Shown piece after piece: positions 47,301 to 58,300 of a stretch of 64,000 nt of DNA; position 1 is the stretch's first letter, and each line of letters begins with the position of its first letter. A program made the position numbers and the translations under genes. The notes beneath the pieces are model-generated. The model worked only from the letters and a program-made list of their open reading frames with translations. It was not told the DNA's origin and did no database searches. This DNA comes from Ectocarpus siliculosus (taxonomy: Eukaryota > Sar > Phaeophyceae > Ectocarpales > Ectocarpaceae): assembly GCA_000310025.1 (NCBI GenBank), contig FN648654.1:1-64000 (forward strand). The letters run 5' to 3'.

Positions 47301-49055
47301 TGTCGCAGACGAGGGCCACGGGGTGTGCCACGAGGCCTCGCCTCTCGGCCTCCGTCATGCTAGCGTCCTTGTTCCGAAGGTACTCGGCGCGGTCAGCACG
47401 ATGTCGCCGGACCAGGAAGGCCACCTGGCTGGCCGTACGAAGAGCCGCCCTTGCCACTGGCTCTTGCATCACCTTGCATGGGGGATGGGCGGGCGGGCGG
47501 GCGGGCGGGCGGGCGGGCGGGGGGATCATGCACTGTGCCTGCGGAGGCGTGCTTCCTCCTCCGGAAGGGATCCAGGGGCGGCGAGTTACATTCTAGAATA
47601 TTTATGAGAAAAATCTTGGCAACAAGCATGGGTCGAAACAGCGGTGGAACGCACAAACATATGGCGACTACTTTTGGCGCAAGGAAGGACGAAACACATG
47701 GTATCTGCATGGTCCATGAACAAGAGGTGGTGATGCTGCGGTCTCGCTCTGCAGGTGCATGAAAAACTTGGCACATTGTCTACGCACAAAACTTGACGAT
47801 CGTGCGGTTTCTTCGCGCTCGAGGGATGAAAACAATGGTCTTGTGTTATTTCGCGTGGCAGGAAATGGGTTCGACGCCTACGATGCCGTCTCGCGTCCGT
47901 GTCGTCCCGTCTCCGCTTCACCTTCGCCAGCTGCTTAGGGCGGGGCCGCACGAACGTATTGTAAGACTTGAGAGCAGCCGTTCCGAAGAACTCGTCCGCC
48001 TCCGTCAACTCCCTAGGGTCAACCCCGACCGTCACAAGAGCCTGGTGCGCAAACCACGACACAGAAAGGGCGCGCGGAGGGTTTCAGGATGCAGAGTATA
48101 CGAGACGTATTGTGTCACACCTCTGTTACGACTGCTCGACTGGTAGCCCGGGAGTTAAAAAGTAGCACGTTTTTCTCTTGGCGACGTTGGAGATTTATCG
48201 CCGTCGGAGTTAAAAAAACGCTGCTGGTCGACCATGAACACCTTCCATTCACGGAGAGAATGGCCATGAAGTGCCGCCTAAGCGAGAACTGCCCGCCGAC
48301 GGAACGGTTGTCGGCCGCTGAGGGTGACGTCTTCCTGGTACGCGGCGTCGTATGATGTGGTTCACCCACGGCCCGCATGCCATCAAACTCTTGTCTAGGC
48401 TTGCCGAGAGCAGCAGTGTCGGCAAAGCGCACCCCTCACCTCATCTAACGCTTCTTGCCGGGCAGCCGAAAACTCGTTCAACGGTCGGAGCTCGCCGACG
48501 ACGTGTCCCCCCGAAGGCCCCATGCCACGGTCTTGGCCCCGCTCCCCCCCCTCAACTCCTGCCGCTGATTGCCTTTCGCTATCACCCCCACCAGCACCAT
48601 TTTCAATGCCTGGGGTAAGCCCCCCGTCTACCCTCGTTGCTTCGATGTCCCCGCTCGCGCTGACGCCATCACCGTGTTGGGGCGCACACCAAAGCACCAG
48701 GAAGTCGTACCTGGCTGATCCTCGCGGGACTTTGGCGAGCGCGTCATCGTCAGCGCTACCACCACAGCTGGTGTCTTCTTCCTGGGCAAGGGACATCCAC
48801 AGCTCTTGCCCCTGCCCCCACACGGCGCTGCTGTCTCGTATCGTGAGCGCGACGGTCGTGGCGGGGGGGGCTGGGCTCACTGCTGTCGCCCCCACCGTTC
48901 CTGCCGCCTCCTGCACAGTTGTTGTTGGTGGTGGTATTGACGATACGGCTAGTGAGGCAGTGGTATTGAGGACGTGCAGGAGACCGACGCCCTCGCCTGC
49001 TGTGAAGCCTTCGAGGAGCGGCACGAGCCCGTTCGTCACCACCTTCGTCACGGCC
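44358..49055 (-). CDS. SpoU/TrmH-family RNA 2'-O-methyltransferase (5' end not found)
   Basis: Seven exons with matching phases were found: 49055-48440, 48041-47922, 47424-47294, 46527-46498, 46033-45955, 45407-44970 and 44474-44358. The three SpoU motifs are present in order: NVGSIFRSADTARVAEVI (motif 1, with the conserved Asn), VALVLGNEVTG (motif 2) and LKNSLNVASAGTVVLYE (motif 3). This is the knotted SAM-dependent fold that methylates the 2'-OH of ribose in tRNA or rRNA. The N-terminal part (exons 1-2, about 245 residues) is poorly conserved, and motif 2 is preceded by a low-complexity insert rich in Gly, Ala and acidic residues. Exon 4 is only 30 nt long and carries most of motif 1. More 5' exons, possibly with a transit peptide near 49.7-50.1 kb, are likely. 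The target RNA is unknown. Confidence 0.9.
46390..46430. repeat. 9-bp tandem repeat (CAGCAACAC)
   Basis: Four to five units of AACACCAGC lie in tandem in the methyltransferase intron. They are open in frame but not part of any exon I can support. Confidence 0.75.
47487..47522. repeat. GGGC tandem repeat
   Basis: About eight to nine consecutive GGGC units lie on the + strand, just upstream (in gene sense) of the methyltransferase exon 47424-47294. The repeat lies in the intron. With four or more G-runs it could form a G-quadruplex on the non-template side. Confidence 0.85.
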
Positions 49056-51229
49056 CTGCGTACAATTAAAGACACACGAGAGCATGACTGATGTAGCGGA
49101 AAAACGTTTGGGAATACCCACCGTCAGTCATACGTGGCAGGTGCAGCAGGATTGCTGCTGTAACGCAGAGTGCCAAATCCCCAACGGGGGTACTACGGGA
49201 GCAGTACGCTATGTTCGAAACAGGGCATGAGGTCCTTGCATACATGATCGTCCTTGGGCTAGCCGTTGGATACCAAGCAACCAGTAGCCGGACAAACGCG
49301 CAGCAGGGCCTCTGGCAACTCTGTCGGAAGCAGGGTTAACCCCCTTGGTACTGCCGTGTCGTTATTGCTGCATGTGCATGGGGTCTTGTGTGCCTCTTCT
49401 TCCCGCGGCGTCAGCAAGACGAATCGCCCACGCCCCCGTTGCAGGTCCCCCCTACCCACACTCGCGCACGCCTGCTGCAAAACCTTGAACAATGCATAGA
49501 GAAAAAACTAAACGGGCCTAGGACAAGCTAAGAGAAAGCTGGCGCGTTGTGTATGGTCAAGCGACCAGCTCCGGCCCAGGTCCACACAGAAAAATCTCCC
49601 CCCGTAGTGAACGCGGGCAGGGTCAAGCAGCCAGTACAGATCTCGAGTGTGAGGTAATGTCAAGCGAAGTCGACTCGTGTATTATCACCCACGGGGGCTC
49701 GGTGGCCCAAAGGTCGGTAGGGTAGATATGGGTTATCGACTCATCGCGCACCTGCATCTGTCATCCGGTCCTCGCGGCGGCGGCAGGGTAACGGAGAACC
49801 GCGCCTGGTGCCACGGTACCAAAGAAGGGGACGGCGGGGACGCCGCGGTTGTCGCTGCCGCCGGAGAAAATTCGCTGTGAGGTGACTGCGTGTCCGACGC
49901 GGCGGAACCAAGGAGACTTCTTCCTGGGGTCGCAGGGGCGGGTGGCCTGGAGAGCTTGTCCACGGAACATGGTTGGCGGCGGCTCGAGCTGGTGTCGAAG
50001 TTGTGGTTGCGTCGCGAAGAATGATGGGTTGTGTGCGGTCCCAGCCAGGCGATCGACTGCTCGTTTCGCGGCCGATAGAAAAACCATGCCAAAAGACGGG
50101 CGGCAACCGGCCCGTGACGTTGTATTTAGTACATCGGTCATTGCTTCTGCCACTGACTATGTACAATGTGGAAGATTTCAAGGATGAAACTTGGCGCTGA
50201 CACGTCGGAGGGGCGGGAGAAAGGTTTCACACTGATTGGGACGAGTACATCCGGGAACGCCACATGGGATGTACACATGTCCAGACAACAGTACAGCGAT
50301 GCCTCTTGGAGCTACAGTACAAGTTAGGTTAGATATCGAAACAAAGGCCAGCAAAGACTACACAAGAAAGGCAATTTGTGGGCAAACGGAAAATAGTGGA
50401 ATGGTTCCATACAAACGAGGCCTGGAAGCTTCGACGGGAAGGCTCTTGGTACAGCGGTAGCTACATGTTGCGGGGCCCGGTTGGCCCAGGGTCTGTTGTG
50501 TGTGTTTGCTGTCTATTCTACACCTCGGCCCCACAGGCACCGATGCACTCGATTCAACTTGCTTCAAGCTTCCAGACCACGTCGTTAGGCTCGTACAGCA
50601 GAAGCTTCAAAAATGTGTGCTAGACTCAACTGTTGTGTTGGCTAAATAGTACATCAATGGGATAGCAGTTTGTATTCTACGTACGTGCATGTACTGGCTG
50701 TAGTCTCTCTGCACAACAGTAGACCACCGCACCAACTCGCTGTATGCGGCTGTCACATCTCTTGGTATGTTCTACGCAGCACAGCTGTGCATTGCCACAC
50801 TCTGAACTAGAGCGCACCTGCGATGGCGGTGCCACCAGTACCCACGACGTTGTCAAGACAGTCGCCCACCTTACGCAGCCAGCAGCCGACCCCATAGCTA
50901 CATGCCAGTGCTCCCAAGGCCGATGCGTTCGGCAGACGAAAGGACTGTCACGATGCGGCCCAACCCAAATGCGGCGTTATTTGCTTTACGCTCTCCAGCT
51001 CTCCAGCTGTAGCCGCACATGTTGCAGCATCTATGAGCGAGTTGGAGCTGCCGTCATCTGGCTAGACCTCTGTCCGTCCACAGGCTCTTCACCTGATTCG
51101 CTGCGGATACGTCCCAAGGAGGGGGGCAGTGCGTGTACTGACGAGGGACTTCCGTGACATACTCATGAGAGACGACACATGTTTTGGTATGATTTAAATA
51201 GCAAACTCCGGTCTAGCTGTCATCTATCA
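49056..51229. other. Region with a possible 5' exon, otherwise no gene recognised
   Basis: On the minus strand, about 50092-49735 is open in several frames and rich in Arg, Ser and Pro. One frame ends at a GT donor (CAG|GTGCGC, about 49750) in the phase needed for exon 49055-48440 of the methyltransferase, so it may be its first exon, but it lacks an ATG at a convincing place. The rest (50.2-51.2 kb) shows no supported exon. Confidence 0.35.
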
Positions 51230-51301
51230 GCCCACATGGTCTAGTGGTATGATTCGACATTCGGGTTGTCGAGGTCCGGAGTTCGAATCTCCGTGTGGGC
51301 C
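51230..51301 (+). tRNA. tRNA-Pro(CGG)
   Basis: All parts of a cloverleaf are present. The acceptor stem GCCCACA pairs perfectly with TGTGGGC. The D-arm is GGTCTAGTGGTATGATT. The anticodon stem CGACA/TGTCG holds the loop TTCGGGT, giving anticodon CGG. The T-arm is CGGAG-TTCGAAT-CTCCG. The discriminator base is C. The sequence follows the eukaryotic tRNA-Pro pattern, with box A TGGTCTAGTGG and box B GAGTTCGAATC. There is no intron. Confidence 0.96.
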
Positions 51302-51306
51302 GATTC

Positions 51307-51312
51307 TTTTTT
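51307..51312 (+). terminator. RNA polymerase III terminator
   Basis: A run of six T starts about six bases after the tRNA 3' end, the usual pol III stop. Confidence 0.85.
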
Positions 51313-52421
51313 CTTTGCCAGATGATACGAATTTTTGTCTGTGCAGGAAAACGTTTGTGAATGAAGACAACATTATCTATATCTATCATACATACGCATT
51401 TTCCATGTACAGAAGTACCAAGCAAGGCACGTCCAACCACGTATCGCGTTTTTTTTTGTGTACACGGCCACGGCGGCACACTTTTTTATTTCTCTCGTTG
51501 TGAAAGAAAGAACAAACTAAAGAACGACTCGGAGTCAAGTCCCACCACTCGCGATTGATAGCGAAGAAACTACAGTTCCAGACAACAGAAAGAGAGATGT
51601 TCTCCAGCAAGATTGGGAGCACGGCGGTGGAGTTCTAATGCAGCATCGACGAAAGCCGTTGAAATCCGCCTTACAACTCACGTTTCGAAGTGTCAACACC
51701 TTCTTCCTATTCTCATGCATACCGCTACCTAAACCTGTAGAGGTAATTGTTTGGCATGTTTCCGAACACTTGTTGACTTCAAAACGCTGCATCGAACTAG
51801 GCCACCCTACAAACTTGTTAACTCATGTTTCTGGGTCTGTCTGCCTTTTTCGCTAACATGCGAAGGGCGTTCGAACGCGGATGGATGTCGTGTATCATTC
51901 TGCATTGTCACAAAAAAGACTGACTGCATGTATCCCTATTTTTCGGGAACAAACCGACGACGATTGCGGTCGACACAAGTTCCTTAAACCCCCGACAGCG
52001 GTGTACTATCCCCCCCCCAGTAGCAATCATATCACTTTTTTTCCCCTCCGCCCTTTGCCCTTCTCCCCTTGCTCAAGGACGCCGTTGTTTCCTGCATCGT
52101 TTCTTTGCTCGATACCTTTTATCGTCCGGACTATTCCCGCTGCTGCTGATCGCCATGGCGACTGCCAGAGCCGCTGCTGATGACGAAAACCTAGCCGACG
52201 ATGTGGGAAGACCAACGCTTTTAACTACCTACAGTATCGAATATGTGTGTGTGCTGTCAAGACGCAACAAAAAAACATGCGGACTGTGTTGTATAAGATC
52301 TCGTGTACTTCGAGGAAAACCCTATGGTACGAACGGTCGCGATCCTATAATCTATTGTCACTTGCCGATGAAGCATGGTTACATTGTGCGACATTTTAGC
52401 GTTTCCGTCATTGCTGTCTAT
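51313..52421. other. Intergenic stretch, no gene recognised
   Basis: This lies between the tRNA and the 3' end of the C2-domain gene. There are short open frames only, with no motif or splice support. Confidence 0.5.
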
Positions 52422-54541
52422 TCAAGCTTCATCCCCCGCTCCTCCGGTCCCGCCCCCGATTTGCAGCAGAGTCATCTCCTTCTCCACCGATCGCTTCCGG
52501 TCTTGGAGCGCGTAGATGCGGTTCCTGAGTGGCACAACCTTACTGTACATGAACTTGACCTTCACGTATAGCCTTGCAGGCGACGGTACCCACCGGTTGT
52601 TCGCCTGCGGAGCACCATGACAAACAATATCACCGTGTCATACACGTATGGAGTGCGTAGATTCGTTCTATCGAATTCCCGAATGCCCGGCTAGCACGGG
52701 GCGATTATGGGACAGTTGGCAAATTATCGAATATGAACCACAGATTGCTAGACATCTTCATGGCATATGGCCATCTTGGTCGTCGGCGGGGTTCACTCCT
52801 GTGCTATTGCACAAGAATGGCGATAGCACAAGCGCGTCTTTCCTACAGCCTAAAAAAACAATGCGCATCAACATGATAATACCGAGTAATGTCCCTACTC
52901 CTTCTGCGCCCTATGGAGGTTTGCTAGACAACTGCAACATCCACGCACTCTTCGGGCAACTCCGTGCACTATGTTGGCCCTTCCCTGTCTTCCTCACAAC
53001 GTTGAGGTTTCTCCACTGGTGCACACCAAAACGTCTGCGGTAGTGATTGCCGGCCTTCACAGCTGGCCGCAAGCAGGAGTCACCGCCGGCGAAAATCGCC
53101 CGGCATACACCAAAACCCGAAACCTCGTTGACCACAACCCCGCCTCCAACAAGCACTCGAAACCGCGCGGCTTGCCTTTTTGAGCACGGTAAGCGGCAAA
53201 TCGTGCTCCCTCTGGTCCGCCAGCTCCCTCAGCGAGACCCGGCACGTCCCGGCTCTCTTCGGGGCCCCGGCACTACTGCTCCCCCCCCCCTTAGCATCTC
53301 CGCCCCCCCTGGACATAGAAGAGGACCCCGAGTGCCTCGCCTGCGTCACGTCGAAGACAAGCTCTGCGTCCTGCGAGCGTATCGGCGCCATCACAAACAC
53401 CTGGCTGAAGACCATCCCGGCAACGGTTGACGCTGCGCTGTCCCCGCCGCGGCCGGGGGGGGCGGGGGTGCGGCTCCCCCGTTCGGCGGGACGGCTGGCT
53501 TGGAGTGCGGGTCCCGGGGGCGTTTTGTCGCCCTGCCGGGAGTTGCGCAGGGAAATGACGATCGTTGTGGCCTTTCGCCCAGGAGCGTTTCGACGACACG
53601 GTGCAAGGGTCGAGAGAGGAAACGGGAGGGGTCTGGATTGAGGTGCGCTTAACGCTTTCAGACCTATTCTTCCTGGAGACAAGCTACCATCGGTGGGGTG
53701 GAACGCCTGTCTACATCTTCAAGGTAGATATGTTTCTACATCTTCGAGGTGGAGATGGGGTAGAAGTTTGTATGCTGTTGGGGCGTTTCGTGGCTACACC
53801 GTGTGTGCCGAGCTTTGCAACCAAAGCTTCGCTCGAGTGCCTCCAGAGCCGAATAGTCTAGCCTGCGACCAATCAAGGTGCCGTTCGACTCTGTTGGGAC
53901 CTACATGGGGGTCCCCTTCCATGCCATCGAGGCGAATAAGCTTGATGTTGAGGCATCCCAACGGCAGGCCGTGCTTGGTCTCGCCTATCCCCGTCTGCTC
54001 GTTGAAGGTCTCGTGCTGGTATGCTCCCTAAGTTGAGAGAAGGAAAATAACAACATTCACGGTTCGGTCGGATGCGGGGAGCGCACTAGTTTGGGCAACA
54101 TTGTTTGTTGTGAAAATCCCCCTCACAGGCAAAAAATAATACCAATGCGCCGGCCACAAACGCCACAAAGTAGTTGCGACGCAGCTGCACCCGGGGTGAA
54201 TTGCGACGTGGAACATCAGACCCTGACAAGCATGGGGTAATACATGTACTGGGACACACGTTTAGCCACACCGTCTTGGTCCACTGCTGAAGGATCAGCA
54301 TGAAATCACAAAACAGTCACCTAACAGCATCGACCACTGCCGTACACAGCTACTAATAAGACACCCACCCGTTGCGTGCGTGCCGCTCGGTCTTCACGGT
54401 ATGGCGTGCTGATTCTGCCTTTGAGAACACGCCACACACATTTTCTCTGCTTATTACCCTATTCTCCTCTACCTGCAGCTGCTCCTTGACAATCTTGAGG
54501 CTCCTGGTGACGTCGCGAAGCTCTGTTCTTAGGCGTCCCAG
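52422..54541 (-). CDS. Coiled-coil plus C2-domain protein (5' end not found)
   Basis: Four exons, all phase 0, were found: 54541-54473, 54027-53905, 53571-53176 and 52604-52422, ending in a TGA stop. The first is a 23-residue coiled-coil piece (LRTELRDVTRSLKIVKEQLQ). The next begins a C2 domain (GCLNIKLIRLDGM, GDPH). It continues with TIVISLRNSRQGDKT, QDAELVFDVTQ and GTCRVSLRELADQREHDLPL, a good match to C2 strands 2 to 7, with a Gly/Ser-rich insertion between strands. The end is a charged helix (RLYVKVKFMYSKVVPLRNRI). C2 domains bind phospholipid, often with calcium. The canonical Asp residues of the calcium loops are only partly present (GDP and QD), so calcium binding is uncertain. The intron after 53176 uses a GC donor (AAG|GCAAGC). 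Confidence 0.75.
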
Positions 54542-55330
54542 CTGCACAGGGCAAGGTTGGAAACCAATGAGGGCCGAAGGGGCGGGGCCGGTAGAAAGAA
54601 TGCAGGAGGAAACCGGTGTTGGTTATGAGTGGAGAAGTCGCTGAGGTCGCCAGGTTGCAGCATCTTGTGCCTTCGAGGTGTTGTCAAGCATAGATGCGGA
54701 TGCGGCGACAATGGTGTCAGGAGCCATGGTCGAATGACTCTCAGCTTGGCGAACGTAGTGTACCAGTCTTCACATAGGAACGAACCCCAAGAATATGGGA
54801 AACATACCAGAAGTCGACATGCACCCAGTTCTAGGAACGTGCCATGCATTCGAAGCGTTCTAAGCGACTTTGTATCATGATTATCTGCAGAGGGATGGAC
54901 TCCTGTCCAAGGAACACAGGTTGTTGCTTGGCATGCACCTAGTTCTGGGGGCGTGCCACACGATCAAAACGTTCTGCCCCCTTCGGCGGTGATACAAAAA
55001 AAAAAAAACTCTTGCCCTAGCGGTATTGTACGTAGGCCGATACAGGTGGGTGTCTGTGTTCGGACCCTTGTGACGTCTTGACGAGCCAAAGGGAGGAGAA
55101 GAGGTGCGAAGAAACACCAGGCCTTATCGAGATTCATGAGTTGAGGCCACCTTCCGAACAACGCCTTGAGTGGGTCACTTCTGGTCTGCTCTTCTACCAA
55201 GGGAGTTTGCACGCGGGTCGAAGTTGTCGCAGGTTTGCTCATGGCGGGGTGTGAACAACCCTCCAAGTTGAGATCCCTGTTGGGTCTCCCCGTAACAATT
55301 GACCACCCAAAGCAAGGGGACAACTATGGC
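54542..55330. other. Gap upstream of the C2 gene
   Basis: This should hold the missing 5' exons of the C2 gene. Two candidate ATG-bearing stretches on the minus strand are at about 54725 (MAPDTIVAASAS) and about 55245 (MSKPATTSTRVQTP). The second has a GT donor at about 55157. Neither joins in phase to exon 54541, so neither is called. Confidence 0.35.
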
Positions 55331-58300
55331 TCAGCTCGCCTGCGCGGAAGCCCCCGGAGAGAGCTGCCTCCCGCGCTGTTTCCCGTCAAACTGAAGGCCC
55401 ACGATGTCCAAGTTTCCCCTGTGCTGGGCCTCCCCCCCTGGACCCTGCGTTTCACCCCCACCGTCCTGAACAAACCCGTGAAGATGCTTCTCAACAACAA
55501 ATCTAGTGGGGGCAGGGGCGGGCGAAAGCGAGGCAGGGCGCAAAATAGGTGTGCTTTTGCCGCAGCGCATGGACGTTGGAGAGAATGCAGCTATAATACT
55601 CTGTCTGCTTCAGACCGGGAAGGAGTACGCCGGTTCCATTGTGGCCTCGGGTAGATTCGCGGGCTGGCGAAATTCACTCATGATTTCCGTCTGCGTGACA
55701 CAGTTGCCGCCTGGAGCAATTGCGAGAGATACGTTTTCGACATCGTCGTCCCTGTCGCCCCTCTTCTAAAGGGGGACCTGGTAGCTTGTTCTAGAAGGAA
55801 CACAGTTGTGTACGTGCACTTGTCTTCGTGAGACCCAGAGCAAATTTGTGTCGCGGAGTGATTTGTGTCGCGTGCGATGTTTCGGGGGATTATCTGACGA
55901 CCACGGTCACAACGCCCACCTTTGACGCGCTTTTATTATGGCTAAAGACGCCGGCTGGTCTGGGATGATGACGTGCACCAGCACCTTCAAGAGCAGCAAG
56001 GCATGCTCGAAGACGAGCCAAGTCAGAAACCTGTCCTCGGTTGATCTTTCCCCGATCAAGGCACACAAGGCATCGTCCACGAACGGAGCCAGCAGCAATG
56101 GGAAAAGTAAGCAAGTTGTTCACGAACTCTGTTTCTTCTCTAAACGGTAACAGAATAAAATCCTACTTCTTTCGTAGCCAAAGCAAGTAGTCATATTGTG
56201 CGCGGTCTTCCAAAACGCCATGCTTACTCGTCTTGTAAGGTGCCCCCCGTGAAGCAAATGATGGCTGTGTTGGTAAGCACCGCCAGGAAGCCCATGGCCT
56301 CCATCAGGGTGGACCACATCCCCACTCCCTCCGCCATTTCAGCATCCGGTCTCCTCATGAGGGACACCATCTTGTAGCTGTGCGCGCGAAGGCATCACGG
56401 CAGCGGTTGTCGAAGGGAGGGGGAAGGGCTACGCATCGGCATCGCAGCAGCCAGACACCGTCTAACAAAGAAAAAAAAGGTACGATGGTACGTAGATTGT
56501 TTCGCGACGTGTTGCCTTCGAGACCCCAAATCAACCTTGGAAAGCCCACACTCTGCGAGCTGAGCTACCAAGACCAGGAAGTAGCCGGGGGTAGACTTGA
56601 CCTCAACGAAGAAACCGTTTCGATCATATCGCTAAGCTTCAAGATAGCTAAGGACTACCATTTGCTGTGAAAATCTTTTCTTCGATTCTGCAGCGATGCC
56701 GCCACTGCGACGAACGGTCAGCAACACTGCGAGGCAGATAGCACATCCACACGATGGCGTTGCTGCATACGCCTTTCGAAGACCTGTTTCGTTGATGAGC
56801 CTGCCCAGGTCGAACAAAAAGCTCGAGAAATCTGATTTTCGACGAGACTGTTCCAGAAACCCAATCGGCATGACCACGTACCTGTCTGTCCTTATCTGGA
56901 GCAAGACCTCCGCGATGGCGAAGAACGTCACAATGGGCAGCGCCGACGGGAACATGGTGATGTAGCCATACTGCAGCACTATCTCCGAGTAGTCCGAGAA
57001 CGGTCCGCCGTACTCAGGAAGTCGCAGTTCCGCCTCTATGGGCTCTTCCTCTCCTCCCTTCCCGCTAACATCCTCCTCTGCCCCGTCCGCCGCCCTGCCG
57101 CGTCCTCCGCGCCCTTCGCCACCGGCGACAGCGCTACTTCGGTGACGATCCTCGTCGGCCTACAAGGCAGCAACAAGCCGGAATGTGCAATGAATTCGAA
57201 GAGACCCTTGTGAGACGTAGCGATGGAGGATGGTACAGTAGTGCACCGTGGGGTTTCAGAAAATTTAGGACCATAAACTTGTTCTGGGAGTACTACATCA
57301 GGAACCCGTTTGGCGTTTGAGTCTGGAAGGATACTTCAAGGGCCCCGTGCGGCCCGATTCGGCGGTTCGTTTCGTTATTTTCCGGTTACAGCAGAAAGTC
57401 GGGTTTATGATCACCACCTCAACCTTTTCGCCTTCGTTTGCATCTGTCTGCCCGTAGCACCATTTTCTATCCACAAGCGGCTTGTTCTGGACAAAAATTC
57501 CCGGCGTGTAGCACTGCGATACTTTGGGATGCTATCGCCGGAGTTAGCTCGCGGCCGTGAGTCGATGTTGACAACGTCCCATTCCACGACTGGGCCACAA
57601 GATCGTCTTTGGCTCGGTTTTGGTACGCCGCTCCGCCTCCATCACCTGCTCGATTCCCCTGCCCTTGCCCTTAGCGGCTGCGTCCAGCATGCGTGACGTA
57701 ACGAGGGGAATGATGACCTCCATGCCAACCATGATGAAGCGGACGGCGAAGATGGCGACCAGCAGCAATCGCACCTTCCTCGTATCGATGTTTGTTTGCA
57801 CGCGACGGTATCATGGCCGAAACGTTTGACGTCAACGAGCACGAGCGATACGGGAGGTCATTGCTGTGAAGAATTTTCGCTTGGTTTGGTACAGGGAAAG
57901 GCCAGAGTATCACCTATCGGAAGTGGTAATATTGCGCCACGTAAGGAGAACATGGCGGAAAGGAACGAACGTTGTCATTGTGATGCAAGTGCATCCTTCT
58001 GGTCTCTCACCTTTTCTTAGCCTACTGTTCGGGACCATTTTTTCCGCTCAAAGGTAAACATGGGAGACGGGGCTATATGTATATCTCGCATTCCCTTGGA
58101 TTGCTTCTCCACGTGTGACGGACGGCCTGACGCAAGCTGGACGCAATTCTCCCGAGACACTCTCGGCTTACTGATTCTTCCTTGGAACCCGCGAGGATTG
58201 TCAATAATTTTCCCTCTACGCCGGGGTTGGATAAGGTATTTCAGCGGTGTCACGTACCGCTGTCTCAAACCAACTTGATGACAAACGCCTACCGCAAGCG

